Notes: generated from the letters alone by a model not told the origin. Positions 1 through 10,700 are shown, numbered from the stretch's first letter. The stretch is DNA of 59,403 nt from Mnemiopsis leidyi (GCA_000226015.1 JH157278.1:184693-244095); one strand, 5' to 3'. Made by a program: numbers and translations.

Positions 1-907
1 ATAGCATGGAAATAACTTGTCAGACATTGCCTGACTTGCTGCCTCGAAGCGGCAGCCCCCGCGCTGAAATTTAATTTGAATTGAAAATGGGCCGCAACGC
101 AAGGCAAGAAATAACTAGGTTACCGGGATAAGATACCGTGACAAATCCTATAACATTATTATAAGTTGAGCTGCATTCGTTTACACAAGTTGACAGTGCA
201 TATATAGGTTGTCTGACTTCGTCCGACCCTCATTCGAAGCGAATATGGGAATAAAATGACAGGAGGGTGCGCGCTGCCGTACAAATATATAGGTAAGAGT
301 TTCAAAATTAATTATTATTAAGTGGGGCAAAATGCCTCTGTATTATTACGTAATGAGGGTCTTAGATTATAAAGGTCCGAGACATAACTTAAAAACCAAA
401 ATCAGAAAAGTTGTCGTTGTGCCACTCAGTGCCATGTCTGTTCTGAGCATTCTGAGCTGCAGGATGAACTTCCAATATCTAGGTCACTCTCAATGTTCCG
501 AAATTGATTCCATAGCCAGGGTGCCTTGTAAGTGAAGATATGTGATGGAGCAGGTGTGATGAGAAGGTTATCTTTTCTTTTCGACCTGGTAAATAATGAG
601 TAAATAGCAATTGGTAATCTGTATTTTATAATTTTAAAGAATTCCGTAATACAACGTAGTCTATACAAGTTATATACAGTTGATACTCTGCAGTTGGTAC
701 TCCTGATTTTAACTGTCCTTTTTTTTCCGTAAATAACTATAAAAACCTTTACAATTAGTTTTCAAATTATTTGTAAGTTTTCTCTCGTAGTTAGATTTCA
801 ATCTTAACTCTTTATCTGTGTACAGTTTTTCTTTCGTAAAAGCATAACTATAGTTCTCTCTGGTTGGGGACTTAATAAACTTATTTCATGCTACATCTTT
901 ATTTCTG

Positions 908-1018
908 CTTTTTTGACATGAAGAGGAGGGGTTACGACTGTGATGATGTCATTATGGTAATTTACCCCTGACATTTAGGGGGTTCTGTTATGATGACGAA
1001 TGATGATGGAGGGCAGTA
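908..1018 (+). mobile_element. Truncated copy of the 4.45-kb MITE
   Basis: About 110 bp closely match the interior of the element at 4453-4926. They share a GACATG start, a G-run, 'CGACTGTGAT', 'GTCATTATG' with a following 'TAATTTACC', 'TGACATTTAGGGGG' and the 'ATGATGACGAATGATGATGG' block. Neither terminal inverted repeat is present, so this is a relic. It shows that the element is dispersed rather than unique. Confidence 0.65.
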
Positions 1019-1162
1019 AAGCAAGGTCGACCGACTCTAAATTTGGCTTAAGTAAACAAATGCCAAGGCTAATAAGACAAAAGCCTCGCATCTCTAGGTT
1101 TCTCCATTATATAGTGAGTGTCACTTGACCAGTTTACGCCTCGCTATCCATGACGTTTAACT

Positions 1163-1232
1163 CCATACTAATCCATAGTAACCCATAAGACTCCATAGAG
1201 AGCCATAGCACTCTATAGCGAGCCATAGTACG
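1163..1232. repeat. 10-bp tandem repeat, about 7 units
   Basis: Seven consecutive 10-bp units begin with CCATA or a one-base variant (CCATACTAAT, CCATAGTAAC, CCATAAGACT, CCATAGAGAG, CCATAGCACT, CTATAGCGAG, CCATAGTACG). The period is exact although the unit tails vary. No gene is attached to it. Confidence 0.7.
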
Positions 1233-2439
1233 ATAATGGCTTAATATCCTCATTTGCGCGCTGTTAATGGTCCATTAGGCTGAGCTCATTATCACTTAAT
1301 GCTTTAATGACCAAATGCTTGCTCTGCTAGCTTAGAGTTAGAGAGCATGTCACTGGCAAACAATTACGTTAAATTTTTTTTGTTTAAGTGCCTTCTGTTG
1401 CATGCTAGATCCCCTTGTATTGCCACCTGGTGCCTACAGCAGGTACCCAAGTTCAGCCACCCATGAGCCACCTCTGGCAGACAGTCTGCTGAATTTTGTC
1501 CGCCAACATGACTTCAGGCTTAGTTCCATGAGTCAGGGGAATTTATCCACCACAGAATTCATCTGCGGAATTCTCACAAAAAACTGGGCTAAACTATTCT
1601 GCCATGGAACTTGGCGGAACTAGTTGGCTACGGAACTATTTTGCTGACAAAATTTGACGTGACGAGATATATTGTACAAATTAAGTCCGGCCAACGTCTA
1701 GCTACCATAGACGGCCCTACCGAGGACAAGTTCACTGTCACATTTTGTCTGCCCGATTTTGCCTGATGTTGACAGGCCTAATAAGTGCTGCTGTGGTGAC
1801 GAAGATTTCTGATAATGAATAATTAGAAACATAATTCAAAGCAATTAGCCTTCGTGTTCTATTGAATGTTATGGAATCTTGACCTTGTCTACTCAACTGA
1901 TTACCCTTTTTGACTCTTAGAAAGCTTGTTGGGACACTTTGCATTTAAATTATAGTAAATTATGAACTTTGGTCATATCCTCTAATATCCTCACATCGAC
2001 CATACAAAGTTATCTGTTCAACATATTCAGCAAAATTATATTTTCCACCTATACTCTTGATAAGCTGTTTCTGACTTGATCTTGCAATGTAGTTGTGGTT
2101 AGTCACAGTTATCCCAACAATAGCAATGATTTTCTTCATCATGAGGCTCTATAAAAAGTAAATTTTATTGTATTTGTATTGCGGTGAGTCGTGAGAGCCC
2201 AGGACGCTGAAAAGTTGTTGGCAGCAAAAAGTTTGAAGGCTTATTTTAGCACGATTCAAGTTATTCAAGCACAGCCTACTGTACTTCTGATATATGCCCT
2301 AAAAATTTGACATGGCTTTGGCAGTGTTGTATTTTATGATTTTAGCGGGAAAAGCAAGAAGGGAGAGGTGTAGAGGTTTTACAGTAGGCCCACCAGGTAC
2401 CGACATTTATCTCAAAGAATGAGGGTCTGATAAAGTTAG

Positions 2440-2630
2440 ACAACGTAGAGGGGCATGAAGGATGGTGAAAAAAAGGCCGAGGTAGATGAGGAGGACGGAT
2501 GACAGGGAAGGGAGCAACAAGAAGAGTTGAGAAGGGAGATGCGAAGAGGGCTCATTCGGGAGGAAGAAAGACGGAGTGGTGATGAGGGAGGAAAAGACCA
2601 GAGGAGAGCCGAGAGACCAGTAAATGATGA
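2440..2630 (+). repeat. Purine-rich tract
   Basis: A strand-asymmetric run dominated by G and A (gggag, gaagaag, gaggag) covers about 190 bp. Open frames on the opposite strand are merely serine/proline low-complexity translations of this tract. No function is assigned. Confidence 0.6.
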
Positions 2631-2792
2631 AGGAGGATAAACTGGCCGGAGCACAGGACCGAGGCCCTGCTAGTAAATAAGAAAATTCTAGTCAATGCTA
2701 ATTTAATTGTCAGCTTACTGTTTCCTTGAATCATTCATTTTGATAAAACTCACATAGATTATTCATAATAACATACTATAAGTCCTTAAGCT

Positions 2793-3427
2793 ATGGTTTC
2801 AAGGCTGTTCTTGATGGTCTCATCTATGAATGTGCTTTTAGCTTTGGTCAATAGTCGTGGCACGGACAATGGTACCGAATCCACCCTTGATACAGATGAT
2901 TTAACTAAGGATTCTCGAGGAAATGATGAGTAAGTTGCAATGGTGTGTTGACAAATAAATTGTTTCTCACCAGCGTGTTTAAAATGTAGCAGCGTGTTGT
3001 TAAGGACGCATTGTTCCCTAGTACTTGCGTAATTGAACAAGGCATCACTGTTATCCATCAAGGCGCTAGCATGTACACTTAAAAGTCAAATCTTAAATTA
3101 TTTTAGCCCAAATTGTTTTAAAACATTTCCTATTTCAGATACCTCAAACAGCTTAAAACAGCATACACTGCGCTATACATTGTTTGTGGTGTATTCAGTG
3201 TCCTCTCAGTTCCGTATTGCTGTGGTTTCAGAACTGGTGGAGTATTAGGAGGATCAGCTGCTTCAGGAATCCAGTCAGGAATCGGAAATGTAAGCAGCGG
3301 GTCACTTTTTGCTTGTTGCCAATGCCTTGGAACTACTTTTCTTGGAACATGTCTCTCTGTCTTCATTTTCGTAGTCAGCGGAGTTTCTAGTTTAGGAATT
3401 TATATTGCTTATGCTTTAGCCTCATGA
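2793..3427 (+). CDS. ISG12/IFI27-like small hydrophobic protein (2 exons)
   Basis: Exon 1 is 2793-2929 and exon 2 is 3139-3427. The donor GATGA|GTAAGT and the acceptor TATTTCAG| join in frame (phase 2), giving a predicted 141-residue protein. Exon 1 encodes a hydrophobic N-terminus (about residues 5-19) like a signal peptide, then an acidic, polar linker with a possible N-glycosylation site (NGT). Exon 2 encodes hydrophobic segments around a Gly/Ala/Ser-rich core at about residues 75-110, including GGVLGGSAASGIQSG and the SSGSLFACCQCLG block. That pattern resembles the Ifi6/Ifi27 (ISG12) family, whose vertebrate members are interferon-induced membrane proteins linked to mitochondria or ER and to apoptosis. 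An N-terminal signal-like exon and six cysteines in the core are unusual. Interferon control cannot be inferred here. The gene structure is fairly secure; the family call is by pattern only. Confidence 0.68.
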
Positions 3428-3443
3428 AGTGCTGTCATGACGT

Positions 3444-3635
3444 CCATTGTCAGTGGATGGAGGTTAATGGATGGATGTAAATGGATGTCAGAATTCTTGT
3501 AGAGTTGTCAGGAATTTATAAAAGATTCATAATTCATTTCCATTGTCAGTGGATGGAGGTTAATGGATGGATGTAAATGGATGTCAGAATTCTTGTAGAG
3601 TTGTCAGGAATTTATAAAAGATTCATAATTCATTT
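3444..3635 (+). repeat. 96-bp exact tandem duplication
   Basis: Two apparently identical 96-bp copies (3444-3539 and 3540-3635) begin 17 bp after the ISG12-like stop codon. Each unit contains an inner ATGGATG-rich stretch (TGGATGG, AATGGATGGATGTAAATGG). The lack of divergence means either a very recent duplication in the 3' untranslated region or an assembly error. Confidence 0.85.
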
Positions 3636-4452
3636 GTAGATATTTTTATACTACCAATATTTTTGTATGTCCATCTTGTCAAGTGGACTAGGTGAGAGCA
3701 TTTGATCACCGAAAACTAAGGCAGGACTTATAAATAGTTAAACAGTTAAAAATGTTTCAAAATTTAAAAAATCTCCTGCTTCTTCTTCTGACATCTGTTT
3801 GTTTTAAAACCTAACCACCAAATACTAGTGCAGTGTGGTATAGCTTGAGCTGTCAATCGTCTTTCTGAGACATGTGTTTTTATGTGACATAAATCTTTTA
3901 CGTATATATTTTCTGCTAATATCTGCAACTAATCATAAACCTGTCGATAGATCGATTGATTTATTGCATGACTTTTTCACGAAATGCGACGTACAGAAAC
4001 TTATCATTAAACCTTTCGACTGTGTATAATCACATGTCTATATTTGTTATTGCTATCATCTTTTAGTAATTTTGTTCACCTTTTATCTTTATCAAATTTA
4101 TATGTTCTCATACTTATTAGTTTATATCTCACTCATACTTGGGACTCATGTTTGCTTTAAAAATGCTATTTACCCTTTATTAGGTTATCTAAGATGATAA
4201 ACGAATTAAGGCTTTCAAGAAACCAATCATGTTTGAAGTTGTTTTATTCGTCTTTCCAACCAAAGCAAAAATATTTTAACAAGCAATGAGCCCGTCTTTG
4301 GGAAGAGTTTTCACTATTATTCACCAAATAAAACATTGAGTGATTTTGCATCGGGAATGGGGATGTCTCAGACAGTATACTGGGGCTCAATGTAATTGCC
4401 CGGGTAAGTCATTAACCATTATTTATTTTTTTATTAAGTCATTATTCATTAT
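3636..4452. other. Noncoding, AT-rich
   Basis: Downstream of the ISG12-like gene. No coding exon is visible. An AATAAA at about 4328 could serve as a distant polyadenylation signal, but nothing ties it to the gene. Confidence 0.4.
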
Positions 4453-4926
4453 GGGGTCGTTCACATATGACGTCATCACTTAGGGGGGAGGGGGGTTTCC
4501 AAATGATGATGATTGATGACGAGGGGGGGGAGAGGGGGTTTGGCCAATGATGATGTCATCAAAAATTCTAAGGATTTATAGGATTTTTTTGAAAATTTTT
4601 GATTTCTTTTGAATATGTTTATCGAAATTTTACAAGATCAGAAGGAAAATTTTCAAGTTAAGATTCTGATTCAGAGATCTGGTGATATACTGTGTTTTCA
4701 CTGACATAGTATAAAAAATTTCAAAAATGACTGCAAATTAAAAGACCAAAAATCAAGTTTTTGACATGTAGTAGGGGGGGGGGGCTCCGACTGTGATTAT
4801 GTCATTATGTTAATTTACCTCTGACATTTAGGGGGGTTTCGTCATGATGATGAATGATGACGGAGGGGGGGGGGGAGGGGGGTAAAAATTACCGAAATTT
4901 TGCTGACGTCATATGTGAACGACCCC
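4453..4926. mobile_element. MITE with perfect terminal inverted repeats
   Basis: The element is 474 bp long and bounded by a perfect 23-bp inverted repeat starting GGGGTCGTTCACATATGACG (left 4453-4475, right 4904-4926). It is flanked by TTAT on both sides (4449-4452 and 4927-4930), consistent with a target-site duplication. The subterminal regions hold G-runs and repeated TGATGA/GACGTCAT motifs. It has no coding capacity, so it is non-autonomous. A truncated relative lies at 908-1018. The transposase superfamily is not assigned. Confidence 0.85.
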
Positions 4927-4930
4927 TTAT

Positions 4931-6785
4931 GAATGTTTCAAGTACTACATGGTAAATTGATGATAATAATTAAGAGTTTTCGATAAAAAGCAGCTCGTAA
5001 GCTAAAGCACCACGGCAATGATACCCAAAATGGACTGCCTGTTTTTTATAATCATATCAGCTCTTTTAGAAATAAAGACGCAACGCTGCCGCGTACAGCA
5101 GGGATCTCCAGTACCGACATTGCCGAGAATCCCGATAGTATATTTGGATATATATATATGACCACGCTTTATCAGTAGTAAGATAGTAGAAAATTGTATG
5201 AATAACTTAGTAAAATATGTAGTAAAACTATCCAATGCAAATATTACATTTTTTGGAGAGCGTAGCAGGGTCTAAAAGTTTTTCTTAACCTTTCATATAA
5301 ATGTTTTCCTTCTCTGAAAGAAGATGGTTTAAATTGGTCGGATTTTGGAGGGGTAGGTAGGTAGATGGCGGTGTCCCCTGTCGGCAGTCACAATTTAGCA
5401 CATAGTGCACGCCACCATTACCATGTCGATGTTGCATGTTTTACAAATTGCCTCCGCCAAGTTATTCTACGCTTATAGTATATTTGCAAGTTACCACCGT
5501 TGCGTGGCGTACGAATCACTATCGGAGTATTACTCCCAACTATTATGGCAATTCCTATTCTTATGCTTATCTGACTTAGCTATGGTTTATGTACAATTAT
5601 TTTCAATTAATTCATTCTTAATTTATATTTCTTATGCCACTTAAAATTTTATTTTGCGATAACACGGTAATATTAATATTGTGACACTGACTCAAAATGA
5701 CAACACGCATATTTAACAGTGCAGCGTTATACTAATAAATAAATCGCGATGGGCCGATTGATCAGCTATCGTAATTACTTCACGAATTGCATACTTCATG
5801 AATCGCGCTTGCCTGCACCTGATTTTACTTTCATAATCAATATCAGTTATACAGTTAAAATATTTGACTATACTTATAGATTTAATGCGAGAGCCGCATA
5901 TCAGCCACTGCAAGCTACTGACATTGAAACTTCTAGCCAAATTTGAGACAAAAAAGACCTAATTTTTGTCAAAGCATTTTACTGAATCCTTGAAATCATC
6001 CACATCCATCGTTTTTAATAGCTAAAATTTCACGGCCGGTTTAAGTTATCGTAACCGAAAACCAGCAAATAATTACATCCGCCTGTATGAGTATGATCAG
6101 ACAAGTTTCAATAAAATTTTTCAGTTTTACGGCCTATATTTTATTGTAGCTGCTGTGGTATTCCATCAGCAGTCTTTGCGGCAGAAATTATGTTTGCAGT
6201 ATATCAGTATATCTGCTGCTCAAATACAATTGCTTCTAAACCTAGCAGAGGGAAAATCAAAGAAGCTTCTTTAGAATTTGAAATCTAGCGTCCGCCTGAG
6301 ACCTAACTAAGCAACGCAATACTTGTTTTGTTATCTCAATAGTAGAAGCTAGAAAGCATTTACCATTCAACGTCGAATTTTGAACCATGTTAAAATTTAA
6401 AAAATTTACCATGCTTTGGCCAAATTTTTCAGTAAATTGAATTAGGTGACTATCATGCTGATCAAGTTGATGCCCCACGCGAAAAGCTGTGAAACCAATT
6501 TTTAAGTTCAATTAACTTGTGCTCTCACCTAACTTAATTTAATTTCTAGCATCCAATGAGGTCTTTAATGCAGTATCGATTACTTACCAGTAATCACAGT
6601 TAAAGACGATCGAACCAGGAACAACTGAAATTTCCTAGAAGATCAGACCCAGCCTTGTTAAACTCACAACATTCAATGTTGCCCAAGGAGAACACGCTTA
6701 AACTGAAATTGATCAGTGTTCTTTATTATCGTGACTAAAGAGCTGCAAGAAATGATTCATCTGTTGAAGGTAGATTCGAACTGGC
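4931..6785. other. Noncoding; upstream region of the Ig-lectin gene
   Basis: Open frames on both strands are short, overlap each other, and lack domains or supporting splice sites. The right end carries the promoter of the Ig-lectin gene. I see nothing else definite. Confidence 0.4.
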
Positions 6786-6792
6786 TATAAAG
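6786..6792 (+). promoter_or_regulatory. TATA box of the Ig-lectin gene
   Basis: TATAAAG in the context GGCTATAAAGAGG lies 62 bp before the predicted start codon at 6854. That leaves room for a transcription start near 6815 and a short leader. A strong TATA box is typical of inducible or tissue-specific genes; this is an inference from position only. Confidence 0.55.
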
Positions 6793-6853
6793 AGGTACCT
6801 AAAATGTTCCACTTATCTATTTCTCTGGCCGCTCCTAAGGAATACTACCTACC

Positions 6854-8807
6854 ATGTTAAAGTTCCTGTTTTGTGTGGCTGCTCTCCTGGCACTAGGTTA
6901 GCTATCTTTATTTACCTTTCCCGTCTCTTTGTTTCTAGTCTTTCAAAGGCTATTGAAAAATACTATATGATTAAAATAGGTAATCGTGTAATAGCGTTTT
7001 TAACCAACCTGACAAGCACTATTCATTAATTAATTTTAAACGAATTAAAATTGTTTTTTCTCTGGCCCATTCATGTAGGTGACAAGTTACAACTCTATCG
7101 CCAAACGAAATTCTTTCAACTTTATAGTATCACACACATTAAGCCAGCCCCAACTCAAACACTTGAATATGTGTTATCGATACGTTAGTAGTGCATTGAG
7201 ATCTAAAAAGTAAGCAACTTTGATAGTATGAAGAGATATATAAATAATACTCAACTTTAACTTGTACTTGATAGTATCAAGTTCAAGTTAGGTATCATCT
7301 AAAATTTAGTATAAGTTTGATGAAGCTGCTCATAATTACAGGGTATTGCAAAGCCAAAAAGACGACAAAATCTTTTGAGATTTTGAGAGCTCCCCCTTCT
7401 GAAATTGTAGTGGAACTTGGTGAAACAGTAAGATTTTACATAATTTGTAATTTAACTACATGATATAAAGGAGGATTATTGGTTGAATAAAAACATGTTG
7501 TACATACGAGGAAATTGCTTAGAAATTAACTAAGGGCCATAACTAAGGTCGTATACGCTCATTGTTTGATATGCAACTTAAACCGACTAAATCTGTTATT
7601 TTTTAGAATACATAGTTGGAATTTCTGTAAAACAAAACATACCAAAGTTTTGTCGTGTTTGCGTCTGGTGAGTGGTGTTGTTCTCGTTAAATTTGTCTGT
7701 TTGTGGTAGATTTACTTTAGCACCTTTCAGCTCTCTGTAGTGTGTGCAGCTCATGGAAACGACATGATTGATCCTGTTGTCTACTGGGTAAAGAATATCA
7801 CAGCTAAACATGGTATTTGCTTTTTTGCACTTAAATCATGATCTTTAGAAAGCGTCAAATCGTTTGGGACTTATTTAAAGTTTAATATTATATATGAAGT
7901 GATGCTTTCAGAATGAGGGCATATCCAAACCGGGTCGTAATATCTCAAGTTTTGTCAAATTCTATTGCTCCTTGATATTCTCCCAAGTAAAAGTACATTT
8001 GTTGATTAGTACACTCCAGACCGGCCCGGAGAGAGGATCAGAGTATCAGGTATTGGCAAGTCTATCCTGTATGTCGAGAAGGTAGAAGCGAAAGACATAG
8101 ACAGCTACAAGTGTGTTATCGAGGACAAGTGTACTGGAGACAAGGAGGAGATTTGGGTGGACGTCGTGGTACCGGACCGAACCTGCGAGGACGTCTACGG
8201 GGTCGGTCCCGTTGTCTACGGAGCCTCGTGGCATTACAAGAACTGGACCGCTGCGGTGCAGGATTGTCTGGATAAAGGCTTGGAGATAGCGCTGCCTTCA
8301 AGTGATGAAGAAAATGCAGTGTTGCTAGCTAATATCTTGAAATCGTACGACAGTCATCCTAATGCTCAGAAGTTTGCTCATGAAAATTGGGTACGTATTA
8401 GATCAACTTAAAGTAATACCTCGTTAAAGCAGAAATTAAGTTAACCAAGTGTTAACGATGGTACAGAATTATGCCATATGAATAGCTTGATTATAAATAA
8501 TCAAGCAATGTGTTGTGCTATTAAAGTGATAAGTAACGATTTATCTCACTTTCAGCTCTGGATAGGAGCTCATGACATGACCCATGAAGGGCAGTGGACA
8601 TCAGTCGTCACAGAGGAACTTCTCTTGGACGTTTATGCTGAAGGAAAGCTACCTTGGGGTAAAGGCCAGCCCGATAACAGGTTGGGACCCAATGATAAGT
8701 TCCCTGAAGATCAAGATGTGGCTGGAATACATCGGGGCAGCGGAAAATGGGACGACTCTTTCGAGCACTACAATCGACCATATGTCTGCTTGTGCCCTCC
8801 TCAGTAG
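6854..8807 (+). CDS. Secreted Ig-like + C-type lectin domain protein (5 exons)
   Basis: The exons are 6854-6896, 7342-7427, 7731-7812, 8020-8390 and 8556-8807. All phases agree and the product is 277 residues. Residues 1-15 form a signal peptide. An Ig-like domain spans about 30-122, with Cys48, Trp62 (VVYWV) and DIDSYKC ending at Cys102. A C-type lectin domain spans about 126-274, with Cys126, Cys153, LEIALPSSDEEN, LWIGA (195-199), QPD (232-234), WDD (259-261) and YVC (Cys272). QPD is the motif linked to galactose-type specificity in this fold, and WDD replaces the usual WND calcium-site motif. The inner disulphide cysteines expected just before and after WND are both absent, replaced by non-Cys residues in EDQDVAG and SFEHY. 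No transmembrane segment follows, so the product is probably a secreted recognition lectin. The Ig plus lectin order resembles snail CREP-type proteins by architecture only. Confidence 0.85.
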
Positions 8808-9284
8808 ATCCCAGTACTGATGATTTGACGGGATAAGGACTTTTAACAAAGCTCGGGCTGCTAGTTGTACGTGAAGTAGCTGTTTAAATATCTATGCAAT
8901 TATCCTAAATATGCTGAAAATACAAAATCACATTTTCAAAATGTTTTCAATGTTCGGTAAAACTGTGTCATCTTAATTCTATCTGTCTCTTGTATTGAAA
9001 CGTTCTTCCCGTAACTTAATGTATTTCAATTACAATTAATTATGAACTGCACTATCGACGTAAAAGGTATTATTATTATTAACAGTTTGATCTGTTGTCA
9101 GCGGTCAGAGTCAGACCCCAGGTCCTTTCCTGCGGTTTCTGAACCATTAAAGACTTTATCATTTCTTGAAAAATTGAGATGCTCTCTTACCAGTACTAGT
9201 ATAATTTAAAATCGTCAAGATAGTTGGTTATATCAACTGGTGACCTACAACTTCACCACAAGATTGACAGTTCCCACTCTCTAT
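8808..9284. other. 3' flank of the Ig-lectin gene
   Basis: AT-rich sequence with a short TTATTATTATT run near 9070. No coding exon is seen. No close canonical AATAAA follows the stop; the variant ATTAAA at about 9147 is the nearest good candidate for polyadenylation. Confidence 0.4.
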
Positions 9285-10239
9285 AAAAAAGGTTTAGCCG
9301 GAAAGCGGACCAACTGATCCTAACTCAATATCCACTCGTCATAGCTTATTGCTTACATGCACCAAAGGGTCCACCTTCATTTCCAAGTGATGATGTAACT
9401 GAGTTGAATGAACTTGAGAACAAAATCATGCCACCAGATCTAGTGACCTAAGGGACATAAAACCTACTGCATTCCAGTCGTAAACAATAAAACAGAACGT
9501 GAAAAAGTCTGTACGTGGTGCGCGCAAAACATATCACTAAATCATACTGTGCCTTACTAAATCATACTGTGCTTACATTTTAGATCCTTCAATCACATAT
9601 GTAGTAAGTAGTAACTGACCTTCTGAAACGACAGCTTCACCACAAGATCAAGAGGCCGGAGAGTATGCCCGTGTTTTTGTCCTGATGTAAATATATTTTA
9701 AATTCCCATCCAAATATATCGTAAAATTCTAGATCGGATCCCGGATCACATTTTGTTGAATGATCTACCTGCACGATCAGGGTCACATCAGCAGCCCGAA
9801 TTCCAAATCGGGATCACGTCAACGTTTGTATCTAGAAGTGTGGCCACGTATTCATACAGGGTCAGATCCGGTATCGGACCTGTTTGTCTGCTTACAGGGC
9901 TCGAGTTACCTGGCTGTACGCTGGAGCTCAGATTATTTGGAACGCAGCTCATGTTACAAACAGCACACGTGTAAGCTATCTATGTAAGGTAAAGGGATGG
10001 TCAGAAAGTTCTCGCATCATGGTTCCCTTTAGCCAAAATGCGTCTACTTTCAGTGTGGAACGAAACTCCTCCTTGATACAGGTGAACATCTCTTAACCCA
10101 ACTTATTAGAAGCCTCCCTCGCTGCTGACTTTGTTCTACTCCTACGTTTGTCCTCTTCGGTAGGAGAAATTAACCTACTCGACGGTGTTACAGACATCAA
10201 GCAGAACTTTGAAGTCCTGGAGCAGATCCGAGCTGAATA
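9285..10239 (+). pseudogene. Coding-like scraps of unknown origin
   Basis: Three short + strand segments look more protein-like than their surroundings. The first is 9285-9451, 54 codons ending in ENKIMPPDLVT and a stop. The second is about 9900-10080, between an acceptor-like TTACAG and the donor-like ACAG|GTGAAC, reading RVTWLYAGAQ ... VSYLCKVKG; this is faintly like the second half of an Ig domain. The third is about 10105-10239, ending DIKQNFEVLEQIRAE and a stop. They could not be joined into one consistent gene. They may be remnants of a gene related to the upstream Ig-lectin, or pieces carried by the inverted-repeat element that overlaps them. Function unknown. Confidence 0.25.
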
Positions 10240-10700
10240 GCTAATGGGACTTTCTATATCTGCCCCCTTTTAACAGAGCTACTCCATACACGCGGTGATT
10301 GACGGAAAGTGTATTCTTTTGTGTTTGCTCTTTTCTCTGACAAGACTGAGAAGACTTCTGTCCAATTAACAGTGGTGTGTGACACCGTGTTCTACCAAAA
10401 TCAGCGGCGGCGTGGCCAAAATTAGCGGCGGCGTTCGGTGGCATGGCCTGACAAATGGCAGTTTCAGTTTTGAGTCGACAAAATGGAAATTCATTGCTTA
10501 GATATAAGGTCCTTTGAGGACAGAAATTGTGGACAACACGTTACCAGCTATGAGAAATCATCATAGGCACAACGTGATTGAATCAACTTAAATGTAAGGC
10601 GCAGTCTAATTTAGTATTATGTTTTGCGCGCACCACGTACGAACTTTTTCACGTACTGTCTTATTATTTACGACTGGAATGTAGTGGGTTTTATTATTAT
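9455..10700. mobile_element. Inverted-repeat-bounded segment, candidate DNA transposon
   Basis: About 120 bp at 9455-9590 is repeated in reverse complement at about 10575-10700. The arms share ATTCCAGTCGTAAA, the CGTGAAAAAGT block and ACGTGGTGCGCGCAAAACAT. The arms are diverged (roughly 85% by eye), so the element is not recent. The interior of about 1 kb has no intact transposase. The left arm contains an internal duplication of 'ACTAAATCATACTGTGC'. Exact termini and a target-site duplication were not resolved. Confidence 0.6.
10395..10437 (+). repeat. 21-bp tandem duplication, GC-rich
   Basis: Two units of CCAAAATYAGCGGCGGCGT plus a short spacer are offset by 21 bp inside the inverted-repeat-bounded segment. 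They form a small GC-rich island in AT-rich sequence. Confidence 0.6.

Larger units (their letters stand above)
1..2792. other. Noncoding flank with repeat debris
   Basis: No convincing coding exon was found on either strand. Open frames here are short, carry no recognisable domain and are not framed by good splice sites. The stretch holds a truncated transposon copy near 0.9-1.0 kb, a 10-bp tandem repeat near 1.2 kb and a purine-rich tract near 2.45-2.6 kb, listed separately. Confidence 0.5.

Noticed and set aside
2436-2734. Serine/proline-rich minus-strand proteins
   Set aside because: Translation of a purine-rich tract, with no splice context or domain.
8478-8555. In-frame start for the last lectin exon at MNSLIINN
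   Set aside because: These codons precede the acceptor CTTTCAG at 8555 and are intron; the exon begins with CTCTGG.
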